NCBI RefSeq assembly: GCF_019891545.1
Contig: NZ_JAHDIU010000013.1
Location: forward strand, 1 to 64,000
Length of the DNA stretch: 64,000 nucleotides
Direction of reading: 5' to 3'
Source: Flavobacterium coralii
GTDB taxonomy: Bacteria; Bacteroidota; Bacteroidia; Flavobacteriales; Flavobacteriaceae
The position numbers and the translations under genes are program-made. Below are positions 17,995-26,348 of this stretch, in pieces. The notes under the pieces are model-generated. The model ran no database searches and was not told the origin of the DNA. It saw nothing but the letters and a program-made list of their open reading frames with translations. How positions within the stretch are numbered: the stretch's first letter is position 1; each line of letters opens with the position of its first letter.

Positions 17995-19695
17995 ATGAAA
18001 ACAAGTCAATTTGTTTTGGCAGGTATTACCCTGCTTTTTGGATGCGGCCTTAGTGCTCAGGTTGTACAATCTACTGCAGAAACAGGTATAGGTATCGAAA
18101 ATGGTGCGGCAATGGTTACAGGTGCAGATGCAGACAGTTGTGCATTTGTAGGATACAGGGCAGGTTATTTTACCAGGTCTAAAGACCAGGGGCATAATAA
18201 CACTTTTATCGGTCACCTTTCAGGATATACTAATTACCTGGGGTATTCAAATTCATTTTTAGGTTTCAAATCCGGTTTTGCAAATAAAGATGGATATGAA
18301 AACGTGTTTTTAGGAGCTACTGCAGGCGAAAAGAATGATATTGGCAGTGCCAATGTGTTTGTTGGTTTCCAGTCAGGTAAGCACAATATCAACGGTTCTA
18401 ATAATACGTTCTCCGGTTGGAGGTCAGGATACAGTAACCTTAGTTCCGGCAACAGCTTTTATGGTTACCAGTCAGGTTTTTCCAATACATCCGGTTCCGG
18501 TAACTTATTTTTAGGATACCAGGCAGGTTTGAGTAACGTATCAGGCAGGAGCAATGTTTATGCTGGTTATGGTTCTGGTATGTTTGCTACAGGCAGCTAT
18601 AACAACTTTACGGGGTACTATACCGGTGCATCACCGTCAAACACGGGGAGCTTCAATAATTTTTATGGCTACATGTCAGGCCGTAATAATGCCACAGGGC
18701 AAAATAACATCTATACAGGGGGCTATTCCGGATATTCAAATACTTCGGGTAGTAATAATACAATGTTAGGCCATTATGCAGGATATGCAAATAGTGTATC
18801 AGGCAATACATTCATTGGATATTTTTCAGGAAGGTTTAATACTACGGGGCTTTACAATGTTTTTATGGGTATGCAGGCGGGCCGTGCTAATACCACAGGC
18901 GACCACAATACATTTATAGGTTATTTTGCAGGTGATGACAATACTACTGCCCGTGGTAATGTGTTTTTGGGTACTTATGCGGGGTCTAATGTTACTACAA
19001 GTTCTTATAACGTGGCATTGGGTATATATGCGGGGCAAAACAACAGTGCCGAGTGGGGAAGTAACGTATTTCTTGGAACCGAGGCAGGTAAAAATTCTGG
19101 CAGCGGATGGGGTAATACCTATTTAGGCCATGTTTCAGGCCAAAATGCTACAGGAAGCAACAACGTTTTTGTTGGTAGTAATACCGGTAAAAACGAGACA
19201 AGAAGCGGATTGCTGTATATTGATAATTCTGATACTGTTACGCCTTTGGTCTTTGGAGATTTTACAAATAAGAAAGTTGGTATCGGCGGCTTTTCAAGTT
19301 TTCCTGCTACAGCAGGCAGTGTAAGCGTTGCTAACTATTCGCTGTTTGTAAAAGGAGGTATATTAACCGAAGAAGTAAGGGTTAACCTGCAATCTGGCTG
19401 GGCAGATTATGTTTTTGCAGAAGACTACAAACTTTCTTCTCTTAAAGAAGTAGAACAGTATATAGCAGAGAACGGACATTTGCCAAATGTTCCTTCTGCA
19501 AAACAAGTTATGGAAGATGGTATAGAAGTGGGCGAAATGACAAAAATTCAGCAGGAGAAGATAGAAGAACTCACACTTTATGCCATTGCACAGGACAAGC
19601 AGATAGACGCTCAGCAAAAAATGCTTGAAGAACAGCAGAAACAAATAGATGAACTAAAGGCGGCAGTAAAAGCTTTAGCAGAAAACAAACAGTAA
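17995..19695 (+). CDS. secreted repeat protein with C-terminal coiled-coil stalk
   Basis: The ATG at 17995 is preferred over 17965 because it begins a clean signal peptide (MKTSQFVLAGITLLFGCGLSAQ). Residues about 48-405 hold 21 degenerate repeats of 16-20 residues with the pattern N-x-F-x-G-x-x-(A/S)-G-x-x-N-x-x-G, likely a stacked beta-roll. After a linker comes a conserved segment of Bacteroidota surface proteins (WADYVFAEDYKLSSLKEVE, GHLPNVPSA), then a coiled coil rich in Glu and Gln (about 520-567). No T9SS sorting domain is seen. The tail resembles tail-fibre-like and trimeric surface proteins, so a trimeric adhesin is a guess. It lies 29 bases before a vWA gene, and the two are probably cotranscribed. 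Confidence 0.75.
   Translation: MKTSQFVLAGITLLFGCGLSAQVVQSTAETGIGIENGAAMVTGADADSCAFVGYRAGYFTRSKDQGHNNTFIGHLSGYTNYLGYSNSFLGFKSGFANKDGYENVFLGATAGEKNDIGSANVFVGFQSGKHNINGSNNTFSGWRSGYSNLSSGNSFYGYQSGFSNTSGSGNLFLGYQAGLSNVSGRSNVYAGYGSGMFATGSYNNFTGYYTGASPSNTGSFNNFYGYMSGRNNATGQNNIYTGGYSGYSNTSGSNNTMLGHYAGYANSVSGNTFIGYFSGRFNTTGLYNVFMGMQAGRANTTGDHNTFIGYFAGDDNTTARGNVFLGTYAGSNVTTSSYNVALGIYAGQNNSAEWGSNVFLGTEAGKNSGSGWGNTYLGHVSGQNATGSNNVFVGSNTGKNETRSGLLYIDNSDTVTPLVFGDFTNKKVGIGGFSSFPATAGSVSVANYSLFVKGGILTEEVRVNLQSGWADYVFAEDYKLSSLKEVEQYIAENGHLPNVPSAKQVMEDGIEVGEMTKIQQEKIEELTLYAIAQDKQIDAQQKMLEEQQKQIDELKAAVKALAENKQ
18138..19209 (+). repeat. 21 tandem degenerate ~51-bp repeats within the coding sequence
   Basis: Each unit codes for a version of N-x-F-x-G-x-x-(A/S)-G. 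Units have diverged at the DNA level but keep the Gly and Asn positions, which suggests old duplication kept by selection on the fold rather than recent expansion. Confidence 0.8.
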
Positions 19696-19724
19696 TATAC
19701 GTTAATCATTAAAAACTGAAAAAT

Positions 19725-20969
19725 ATGAAAAACGTATATATGTATATTTTGCTTTTTATGATAGGATGCGTAAAAAGCTTCGGACAAGGAACGGATGTTA
19801 TATTCCTTATAGATAACAGCGGTTCTATAAATGCTACCGAATATGCCAACCTCCAGACATCGGTGGCAGCCATTATGGCTGCAGTGCTGGAGTGTAACCC
19901 TGATAACAGGATAACGGTTGTGCAGTACAGCAACGGGCAAATTTATATTGAATCTGATTTTAGCTTAAATGGCTATACTTTTCCCCGAAGGTTCAATAAC
20001 GGAATAGGCGGTGTGCCTGCGGCTGTAGATTTGATTTCGAGTGCTTTGAATGGTACTACTTCGGCAAACATATTGGGTACCCCGACTTTAAATACACTTT
20101 CGGGTAATGGGCTGGCGGTTTACCTTTTTACAGATGCACCGCGTGATAACGACCTGTTAACAGGTTTTACTGCAATCGGCAGTAATTTAGGATTTGCAAG
20201 CTATACCAATTTTAAAAATACCCATGATGCCACTTTTGTTGTAACAAATACAGAAACTGTTGCGGCGACAATAGCAGCGTCTGCCGGTGTGGCAAGTGTC
20301 GGCGGTGCTTATACAGGCGCTGTAGAAAGTTACTCCGCCGATCCTGATGGTGCAGGCGTGGTGCCAAGGTTCTTTTTAAATTCTTCATTTTTGCTTACAC
20401 CTTTAGAGATAGAGATTATTACCGACTACCTGTGCTCTGTTACAGAGCCTGAATGCCTGCCTAACCTAACATTGGTTTCATCTGCTAACGATGTTACTTC
20501 GGGTCAGGATAACAGACAGGTGTCAAATACGCTCACGGCATCAAATGATATATATGCTTTTGCGGTTGGGGTGTACCATGCAGAAAACACAATCGTTTTA
20601 ACTGATGGCTTCCATGCGCGCAACAGCTCACGTTTCAGGGCATATATTGATGAATGTAACAGCGGTTATGTAGGGCGGCCGGCTAATGCGGTAGCTGAAG
20701 AGGAAGAGATACCTGTTTTTGCAGATAAGCAATATGTATTTTCTTTAAACCCTAACCCCGCTAATGATAAAGTAACCATTACATCAGATACGCTTATTAA
20801 AAGCATTATAATAACAGCTATGGATGGTAAGATTATATTTAGCAGGGATATCGCTAAAGAAGTAAAAGAGTATGATATTAATATCAGCAATTTTACCAAA
20901 GGTATTTATAACCTGACTCTGGTTATGGATACGGGTGAGATACAAACCCAAAAACTCATCAAAAACTAA
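19725..20969 (+). CDS. secreted vWA domain protein with T9SS type A sorting domain
   Basis: A 414-residue protein with signal peptide MKNVYMYILLFMIGCVKSFGQ. Residues about 23-215 form a von Willebrand A domain with the metal-binding motif DNSGS in VIFLIDNSGSINATEY. About residues 255-310 resemble the three-coathanger-stack domain of Bacteroidota surface proteins (ANDIYAFAVGVYHAENTIVL). The C-terminal 80 residues form a type A T9SS sorting domain: YVFSLNPNPANDKVTI to GEIQTQKLIKN. It is likely exported and bound at or released from the surface. It shares a transcript with the repeat protein, so the two may act together. Confidence 0.85.
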   Translation: MKNVYMYILLFMIGCVKSFGQGTDVIFLIDNSGSINATEYANLQTSVAAIMAAVLECNPDNRITVVQYSNGQIYIESDFSLNGYTFPRRFNNGIGGVPAAVDLISSALNGTTSANILGTPTLNTLSGNGLAVYLFTDAPRDNDLLTGFTAIGSNLGFASYTNFKNTHDATFVVTNTETVAATIAASAGVASVGGAYTGAVESYSADPDGAGVVPRFFLNSSFLLTPLEIEIITDYLCSVTEPECLPNLTLVSSANDVTSGQDNRQVSNTLTASNDIYAFAVGVYHAENTIVLTDGFHARNSSRFRAYIDECNSGYVGRPANAVAEEEEIPVFADKQYVFSLNPNPANDKVTITSDTLIKSIIITAMDGKIIFSRDIAKEVKEYDINISNFTKGIYNLTLVMDTGEIQTQKLIKN

Positions 20970-20988
20970 CAAACTAATCTCTAACCTG

Positions 20989-21014
20989 AAAGGCTGCCAC
21001 ACGGCAGCCTTTTT
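20989..21014. terminator. bidirectional intrinsic terminator
   Basis: GGCTGCC, loop ACAC, GGCAGCC with A and T runs, between the convergent vWA and ammonium transporter genes; it uses the same stem as the terminator at 1006-1035. Confidence 0.85.
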
Positions 21015-21016
21015 AT

Positions 21017-22363
21017 TTACCCCAAACTTTCGTTGTGCTGGCTCATGTCTAGCCCCATTTGTTCTGACTCCTCGCTAACGCGCAGCGGAATGAACAGGTT
21101 GGTAGACTTATACAGCAGCATAGCACCAAAAAACGAAAAAGCAGCCACGAGCACAAGCGCCGTCATATGATGGCCGAAAACGCCCCAGCCGCCATGCAGC
21201 AGGCTGGCATTTTCACCCTCGGCAAAAATGGCGGTAAGAATCATACCCATAATGCCGCCGACACCGTGGCAGGCAAAAACGTCGAGTGTGTCGTCAATAC
21301 GTTTAAGGGCTTTCCAGTGTACCATAACATTGCTTACAATAGCAGCCGAAAAACCAAAAAACATGCTCTTGGGTATAGATACAAACCCCGCGGCAGGTGT
21401 TATGGCAACAAGGCCCACAACGGCACCAATGCAACACCCCAGAGCCGAAACCTTACGTCCGTTGAGCCTGTCGAAAAAAGCCCAGGTAAGCATAGCGGCA
21501 GCCGACGCAATGGTGGTAGTAGCAAAGGCCATAGCGCTGGTATGGTTGGCAGCAAGTGCCGAACCGGCATTGAAACCGAACCACCCAAACCATAGCATAC
21601 CCGTACCCAACAACACAAACGGAATATTAGTTGGTATATATTCTGCATTTTTGCGTTTGCCTAACACCAACACCCCGGCTATTGCCGCGAAGCCGGCACT
21701 CATGTGTACCACCGTCCCCCCCGCAAAATCCTTAACGCCAAAGTAAGCGCCCAAAAGTCCGCTGGGGTGCCATACCATGTGACATAGGGGCGCATATATT
21801 ACTAAAGAAAAAAGGCATATAAACAATAGGAATGATATGAACCTGATGCGCTCTGCCAGCGCCCCGGTAATAATGGCGGGAGTAATCACGGCAAATTTCA
21901 TCTGGAACAGGGCAAACAATATAAACGGTATGGTGCTTGCCATAGCCGAATGCGGATGCTCATCTACATAATCAAAAAAGGCAAAGTCTGAAGGATTGCC
22001 TATAATGCCATAATAAGTGCCGTTTATTGTAATACCGATAGGGTCTCCAAATGAAAGGCTGAAACCTACCGCCACCCACAGCATACTGATAACTCCGAGG
22101 CAGATAAAACTTTTCAGCATGGTAGAGATAACATTTTTTTTGCCTACCATGCCCCCGTAAAAAAACGACAGGCCGGGCGTCATCAGCAGCACGAGGCACG
22201 AAGCGGTTAACAACCATGCCACATCGGCGGGCACAATGGTGTCGGTACTATTAAAACGTTCCGATACACTAACGGAGGCATGTTCCCAAAAAAGTCCTGT
22301 TACACACACTGCTGCCGTAACTATAAATGCGGCTATCCAGCGCTTTTCTATTATTTTATCCAT
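21017..22363 (-). CDS. amt: ammonium transporter
   Basis: An Amt/Rh-family channel moving ammonium across the inner membrane. The start ATG at 22363 (MDKIIEKRWIAAF) is preferred to an upstream TTG. The 448-residue protein has an N-terminal signal-like helix, the DVAWLLTASCLVLLMTPGLSFFYGG start of the family, HPSGLLGAYFGVKDFAGGTVVHMSAG and the C-terminal CHGVGGIMGMILTAIFA with pore histidine context. About eleven membrane helices are expected. No glnK gene lies next to it, unlike many bacteria. Confidence 0.94.
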   Translation of the reverse strand: MDKIIEKRWIAAFIVTAAVCVTGLFWEHASVSVSERFNSTDTIVPADVAWLLTASCLVLLMTPGLSFFYGGMVGKKNVISTMLKSFICLGVISMLWVAVGFSLSFGDPIGITINGTYYGIIGNPSDFAFFDYVDEHPHSAMASTIPFILFALFQMKFAVITPAIITGALAERIRFISFLLFICLFSLVIYAPLCHMVWHPSGLLGAYFGVKDFAGGTVVHMSAGFAAIAGVLVLGKRKNAEYIPTNIPFVLLGTGMLWFGWFGFNAGSALAANHTSAMAFATTTIASAAAMLTWAFFDRLNGRKVSALGCCIGAVVGLVAITPAAGFVSIPKSMFFGFSAAIVSNVMVHWKALKRIDDTLDVFACHGVGGIMGMILTAIFAEGENASLLHGGWGVFGHHMTALVLVAAFSFFGAMLLYKSTNLFIPLRVSEESEQMGLDMSQHNESLG

Positions 22364-22481
22364 AATACCCCATTTCAACAGGGGTAAAAATATAAAAATT
22401 ATTCTTTTAAAGGGAACTGTGTTTAAAAATTAAGGGGGTATGTTGAATTTTGTATTTAATATTGATGATTTATGAAATTTG

Positions 22482-22988
22482 TCAATAACCTATTAATAAA
22501 ATTCCTTTTAATGGTAAAATTAACCTGTTTGAGATATATAAGGTTTCAAGAAAAGTATATACTTTAATAAAATCATCAGCACCTCTGTAAGTATTTCTAA
22601 CAGCTATTATAAGATATTCGACTTCAAACATCATACAGGCTTGGAAAATATCTTTTAAAAATTGGTTATTGTCAACAGCCCTTCCGGCTTCAACTTCAAT
22701 AACAATTTTTCCATCTTCACTCAATGCGTCAGCATTAAATGATTTATCAATATTATTATTATATCCAAATAAGACGGGAACATGAATTTTTTGGTCACGA
22801 GTCTTACCTGTTTCAACAGTATAATAAGCTTTTTGTAAATCATCTCGTAATACCTCTAAAACCTCATTTGAATTCAAATTATGCGCCGATGAAGTAATTT
22901 CATCATGATTTTTTTCAAAACAGTCAATAACAAGTTTGATTTTTGGAGTAATTCCTTGAGAGCGTGGAAAAAATTGATACCGTATCAT
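22482..22988 (-). CDS. PD-(D/E)XK-like protein of unknown function
   Basis: A 168-residue protein I do not recognise by name. It has a fold signature of PD-(D/E)XK nucleases: helix NEVLEVLRDDLQKAYYTVETGK (residues 41-62), then Asp87 in NADAL, then IVIEVEAGRA with Glu98 and Glu100 (a D-ExE arrangement such as BamHI uses), followed by a long helix NQFLKDIFQACMMF. It overlaps the preceding 77-residue gene by 4 bases (ATGA), so the two are made together. Base composition is more AT-rich than the neighbours, which suggests transfer. A stand-alone nuclease of a small defence or toxin pair is possible but unproven. Confidence 0.5.
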   Translation of the reverse strand: MIRYQFFPRSQGITPKIKLVIDCFEKNHDEITSSAHNLNSNEVLEVLRDDLQKAYYTVETGKTRDQKIHVPVLFGYNNNIDKSFNADALSEDGKIVIEVEAGRAVDNNQFLKDIFQACMMFEVEYLIIAVRNTYRGADDFIKVYTFLETLYISNRLILPLKGILLIGY

Positions 22989-23218
22989 TGGACTTGTGTG
23001 TTAATTAATTCTGTCAATTCTGGTATCGGCAAATCGATTTCGATGTTCGAAACAAAATAGAAAATTTGCTGGTCGACAAATTCTGCTTCTTTTGATACAT
23101 ATCCACCTTCATCGTCCAATAGTATGTCATTTAGCTCTTCCACAGAAATTAAAACTTCTCCAAATTCTTCGGTTTCCACAATCCTTGTTTTATAACTTTT
23201 ATCGTCGAATGTTATCAT
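22985..23218 (-). CDS. small acidic protein coupled to the PD-(D/E)XK-like gene
   Basis: A 77-residue, strongly acidic protein (MITFDDKSYKTRIVETEEF..., ending PELTELINTQVQ) with no recognised domain. Its TGA overlaps the ATG of the next gene. The acidic character and position upstream of a possible nuclease fit an antitoxin or immunity protein, but this rests on context only. Confidence 0.55.
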   Translation of the reverse strand: MITFDDKSYKTRIVETEEFGEVLISVEELNDILLDDEGGYVSKEAEFVDQQIFYFVSNIEIDLPIPELTELINTQVQ

Positions 23219-23353
23219 AGTAATATAGTTTTACTTAATAACAAATATAAAAATCTAATCAATTCAATTTCCAACAAACGTTAAACTTCCCTCAATCAAT
23301 TTTCGTAAAATACTTACAGTTTGTAACTTTATTTGGTTAAAAACCCTGTAACC

Positions 23354-24388
23354 ATGAGGCAGCCCCTGCTGGCATTTAACGACAAAGGCATTTACTGCGC
23401 CCGTGCCAACGTGTACCTGGACCCGTGGCGGCCTGTAACCAATGCTATTATTACCCACGGCCATAGCGATCACGCCCGCTGGGGGCACAAAAACTACATT
23501 ACCCATCACCAGAACGTACCCATTATAAAACACCGCCTGGGCGACATCAGCGTTACAGGTAAAGAGTGGGGCGAAACCTTCAGTGTAAATGGCGTTACTT
23601 TTTCGCTGCACCCTGCCGGGCACATTATCGGCAGCAGCCAGGTACGCGTAGAGTACAAAGGCGAAGTATGGGTTTTTACAGGCGACTATAAAACGGAAGA
23701 CGACGGCATAGCCACACCCTATGAAGTGGTTAAGTGCCACACATTTATAACCGAATGTACCTTTGGGCTTCCGGCGTTTAAGTGGCTTCCGCAGGATGAG
23801 GTTTTTAAGGATATCAACGCATGGTGGGCGCAAAACAAAGCAGAGGGCAAAACATCGGTATTGTTCGGCTATACGCTTGGCAAGGCACAAAGGCTCATAA
23901 AATATTTGGACACCAGCATCGGCAAAATATATACTCACGGCGCGGTAGAGAACATGACGGAGGTGGTACGCCCAATCGCCGACCTTCCGCATACCACCCT
24001 TATAACCCGCGAAACCAAAAAAGAAGAAATTGCAGGCAATATAGTAGTTGCACCGCCAAGCGCCCACGGCACACCGTGGATAAGAAGGATGGCGCCCTAT
24101 GTAACCGGTTCGGCAAGTGGATGGATGGCTTTTCGAGGCGCGCGCCGAAGGCGCGCAATAGACCGGGGATTTGTACTGAGTGACCACTGCGACTGGCAGG
24201 GGTTGCTGGAAAGCATCCGTGCCACAGGCTGCGAAAAGGTGATTTCCACACACGGGTACAGCGATATTTTTTCGGCCTACCTGCGCGATCTGGGTTATGA
24301 TGCCCGTACCGAACATACCCAATATGAAGGTGAGACCGATGAGGGCGAAAGCAAAACCCCGGCAGAAAAAGAAGAGGAGGAGGCATGA
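23354..24388 (+). CDS. ligase-associated DNA exonuclease (metallo-beta-lactamase fold)
   Basis: A 344-residue MBL-fold/beta-CASP nuclease of the ligase-associated DNA repair set. The metal motif THGHSDHARWGH lies near residue 32, HPAGHIIGSSQV near 85, the segment FTGDYKTEDDG carries a metal Asp near 107, and the C-terminal LSDHCDWQGLLES and STHGYSDIF carry the last histidines. The ATG at 23354 is chosen over a TTG upstream. It overlaps the DNA ligase gene by 4 bases (ATGA). In other bacteria this set has been proposed to act in DNA damage repair. Confidence 0.9.
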   Translation: MRQPLLAFNDKGIYCARANVYLDPWRPVTNAIITHGHSDHARWGHKNYITHHQNVPIIKHRLGDISVTGKEWGETFSVNGVTFSLHPAGHIIGSSQVRVEYKGEVWVFTGDYKTEDDGIATPYEVVKCHTFITECTFGLPAFKWLPQDEVFKDINAWWAQNKAEGKTSVLFGYTLGKAQRLIKYLDTSIGKIYTHGAVENMTEVVRPIADLPHTTLITRETKKEEIAGNIVVAPPSAHGTPWIRRMAPYVTGSASGWMAFRGARRRRAIDRGFVLSDHCDWQGLLESIRATGCEKVISTHGYSDIFSAYLRDLGYDARTEHTQYEGETDEGESKTPAEKEEEEA

Positions 24389-25989
24389 AGAATTTTGCAC
24401 AGCTTATAAAAACACTTGATACCTCTAATAAAACCAATGTAAAAGTAGAGGCGCTTACCGAATATTTTCGACATGCGAGTGATAAGGATAAAGTGTGGAC
24501 GATAGCGATACTGTCGCACCGCCGCCCGCCGCGTCCCGTAAATACCACACTGTTGCGCCAGTGGGCAAGCGAACTGGCAAACATTCCGCTATGGTTGTTT
24601 GAGGACAGCTACCATATTGTGGGCGACCTTGCCGAGACAATCGCACTGGTAATCCCCACTACCGAAAACCAGAGTGATAAAAGCCTTTCGGAATATGTAG
24701 AGGAAATGATAGTGCTTAAAACCAAAACCGAACAGGAAAAACGCGAGTACCTGCATCACAACTGGCTTTCGCTGAATTACTATGAGCGTTTTGTGTTTAC
24801 CAAGCTGATAACAGGCAGTTTCCGAATAGGCGTGAGCCAAAAGCTCATGACGCGCGCCCTTGCCCGCGTTACCGAAATGGATGAAGATATACTGGCACAT
24901 AAGCTGATGGGCGATTGGGATCCGCAGCGCATTACTTTTCAAAAACTGGTGCTGGATGAGAAGCCTGCCGATATGCTTTCGAAACCCTACCCGTTTTACC
25001 TGGCGTATGCCCTCGAGGGCGAAGTGCAGGATTTAGGAAACCCCAACGAGTGGAGCGCCGAACACAAGTGGGACGGCATCCGTTCGCAAACCATTCTGCG
25101 TAACGGGCAAATGTATGTATGGAGCCGCGGCGAAGAATTGGTAACGGATAAATACCCGGAGTTCCAGAGCTTTCTGAACGTGATACCCGACGGTACGGTT
25201 ATAGACGGGGAGATACTCCCCTGGGTAGAGAACAGCGTGGGCAGCTTTAATGATTTGCAGACCCGAATAGGACGTAAAACCGTTTCGCCTGCCTTACTTA
25301 AAAAAGTGCCTGTAATTATAAAAGCTTACGACCTTTTAGAGTGGAAAGGCGAAGATATACGCGAGTTGCCATATGAAAAACGCAGAGAGTTATTGGAAGA
25401 GATGATAGATGGGGTAAAAGATTTTAACCTGCCGTTACAGCTTAGCGAACGCATCAGTTTTAAAACTTGGGAGGATGCCTTACGCGAAAAAGAACGCGCA
25501 AGGGAAGTCCGTAGCGAGGGGCTGATGTTTAAGCGGAAGGACTCGCCTTATCTGGTTGGGCGCAAAAAAGGCGACTGGTGGAAATGGAAGCTCGACCCGT
25601 ATAGTATAGATGCGGTGCTTACCTATGCCATGCGCGGCAGCGGGCGGCGCGCCAACCTGTTTACCGATTATACCTTTGCGCTTTGGCAGGATAACGAAAA
25701 CGGCGAAAAGGAACTGGTTACCTTTGCAAAGGCATATTCCGGGCTTACGGATAAGGAATTCCGCATGGTGGATGATTTTATAAAAAAGAATACGTTAGAG
25801 CGATTTGGCCCTGTACGCAGTGTTACGCCCAAGCTGGTGTTTGAGATTGGTTTTGAGGGAATAGCACTCAGCGGCAGGCACAAAAGTGGTGTAGCAACGC
25901 GTTTTCCGCGGATATTGCGCTGGAGGACGGATAAAACAATTGAGGAAGCTAATACCATTGACGATTTGAAAGCGCTGATACCTCATTAA
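24385..25989 (+). CDS. ATP-dependent DNA ligase of the ligase-associated repair cluster
   Basis: A 534-residue ATP-dependent ligase seals nicks in DNA. It has an N-terminal helical DNA-binding domain (about 1-200), then the adenylation domain with the lysine motif EHKWDGIRSQT (about residue 230), SRGEELVTDKYPE, DGEILPW, EGLMFKR and WWKWKLDPYSIDAVL. A C-terminal OB fold follows. The start lies in the strong GAGGAGGAGGC region at the end of the exonuclease gene, and the reading frames overlap. Bacteria also have an essential NAD-dependent ligase, so this one probably serves repair. Confidence 0.93.
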   Translation: MKNFAQLIKTLDTSNKTNVKVEALTEYFRHASDKDKVWTIAILSHRRPPRPVNTTLLRQWASELANIPLWLFEDSYHIVGDLAETIALVIPTTENQSDKSLSEYVEEMIVLKTKTEQEKREYLHHNWLSLNYYERFVFTKLITGSFRIGVSQKLMTRALARVTEMDEDILAHKLMGDWDPQRITFQKLVLDEKPADMLSKPYPFYLAYALEGEVQDLGNPNEWSAEHKWDGIRSQTILRNGQMYVWSRGEELVTDKYPEFQSFLNVIPDGTVIDGEILPWVENSVGSFNDLQTRIGRKTVSPALLKKVPVIIKAYDLLEWKGEDIRELPYEKRRELLEEMIDGVKDFNLPLQLSERISFKTWEDALREKERAREVRSEGLMFKRKDSPYLVGRKKGDWWKWKLDPYSIDAVLTYAMRGSGRRANLFTDYTFALWQDNENGEKELVTFAKAYSGLTDKEFRMVDDFIKKNTLERFGPVRSVTPKLVFEIGFEGIALSGRHKSGVATRFPRILRWRTDKTIEEANTIDDLKALIPH

Positions 25990-26004
25990 TTTGGAAATGA
26001 GTTA

Positions 26005-26324
26005 TGTTGGATGTCGGGTGTCCGAAGTCCGGGGTAGATTGTTTTCCATTCCGAGCGCAGTCGAGGAATCTTGCAGGAGGAGCTTTGAGATTTCTCAACT
26101 CCGCGATGCTCCGTTCGAAATGGAACGCTATATTTAGTTATCTGAATTTCCATTCCGAGCGTAGTGGAGGAGTCTTTATTTGAGATGTCTCAATTCCGCT
26201 TTGCTTCATTCGACATGGAAGCGTGATTTCCATTCCGAGCGAAGTCGAGGAATCTAATATATTAAGGCATAAGTAAAACAATATTAATAAAACACATCGG
26301 ACTTCGGACACCCGTCTTCCGACA
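26005..26324. repeat. 320-bp intergenic element with 30-bp imperfect terminal inverted repeats
   Basis: Left end 26005-26034 and right end 26295-26324 are inverted copies matching at 25 of 30 bases, with a perfect 16-bp core GGGTGTCCGAAGTCCG (26016-26031) and its complement (26298-26313). They enclose the palindromic repeats at 26043-26255. There is no reading frame inside, so a small non-autonomous mobile element or a composite REP unit is likely. Confidence 0.6.
26043..26255. repeat. array of 2.5 REP-like palindromic repeats
   Basis: Units at 26043-26125 and 26147-26220, and a half unit at 26227-26255, start TTTCCATTCCGAGCG and end CGAAATGGAA or CGACATGGAA. Each unit folds on itself: the AGTCGAGGAATCT arm pairs with GAGATTTCTCAACTC. 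Such hairpins are common between genes in Flavobacteria. A related copy lies at 28846-28934. Confidence 0.8.
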
Positions 26325-26348
26325 AAATCAACCTCAAACAAATTTATT

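Noticed and set aside
18138-19209. Regular repeats that could be mistaken for a CRISPR array
   Set aside because: They are coding, in frame, degenerate at the DNA level and have no unique spacers between identical repeats.
21167-21746. Two overlapping plus-strand frames inside the ammonium transporter gene
   Set aside because: They are antisense shadows of amt with low-complexity composition and no start or promoter support.
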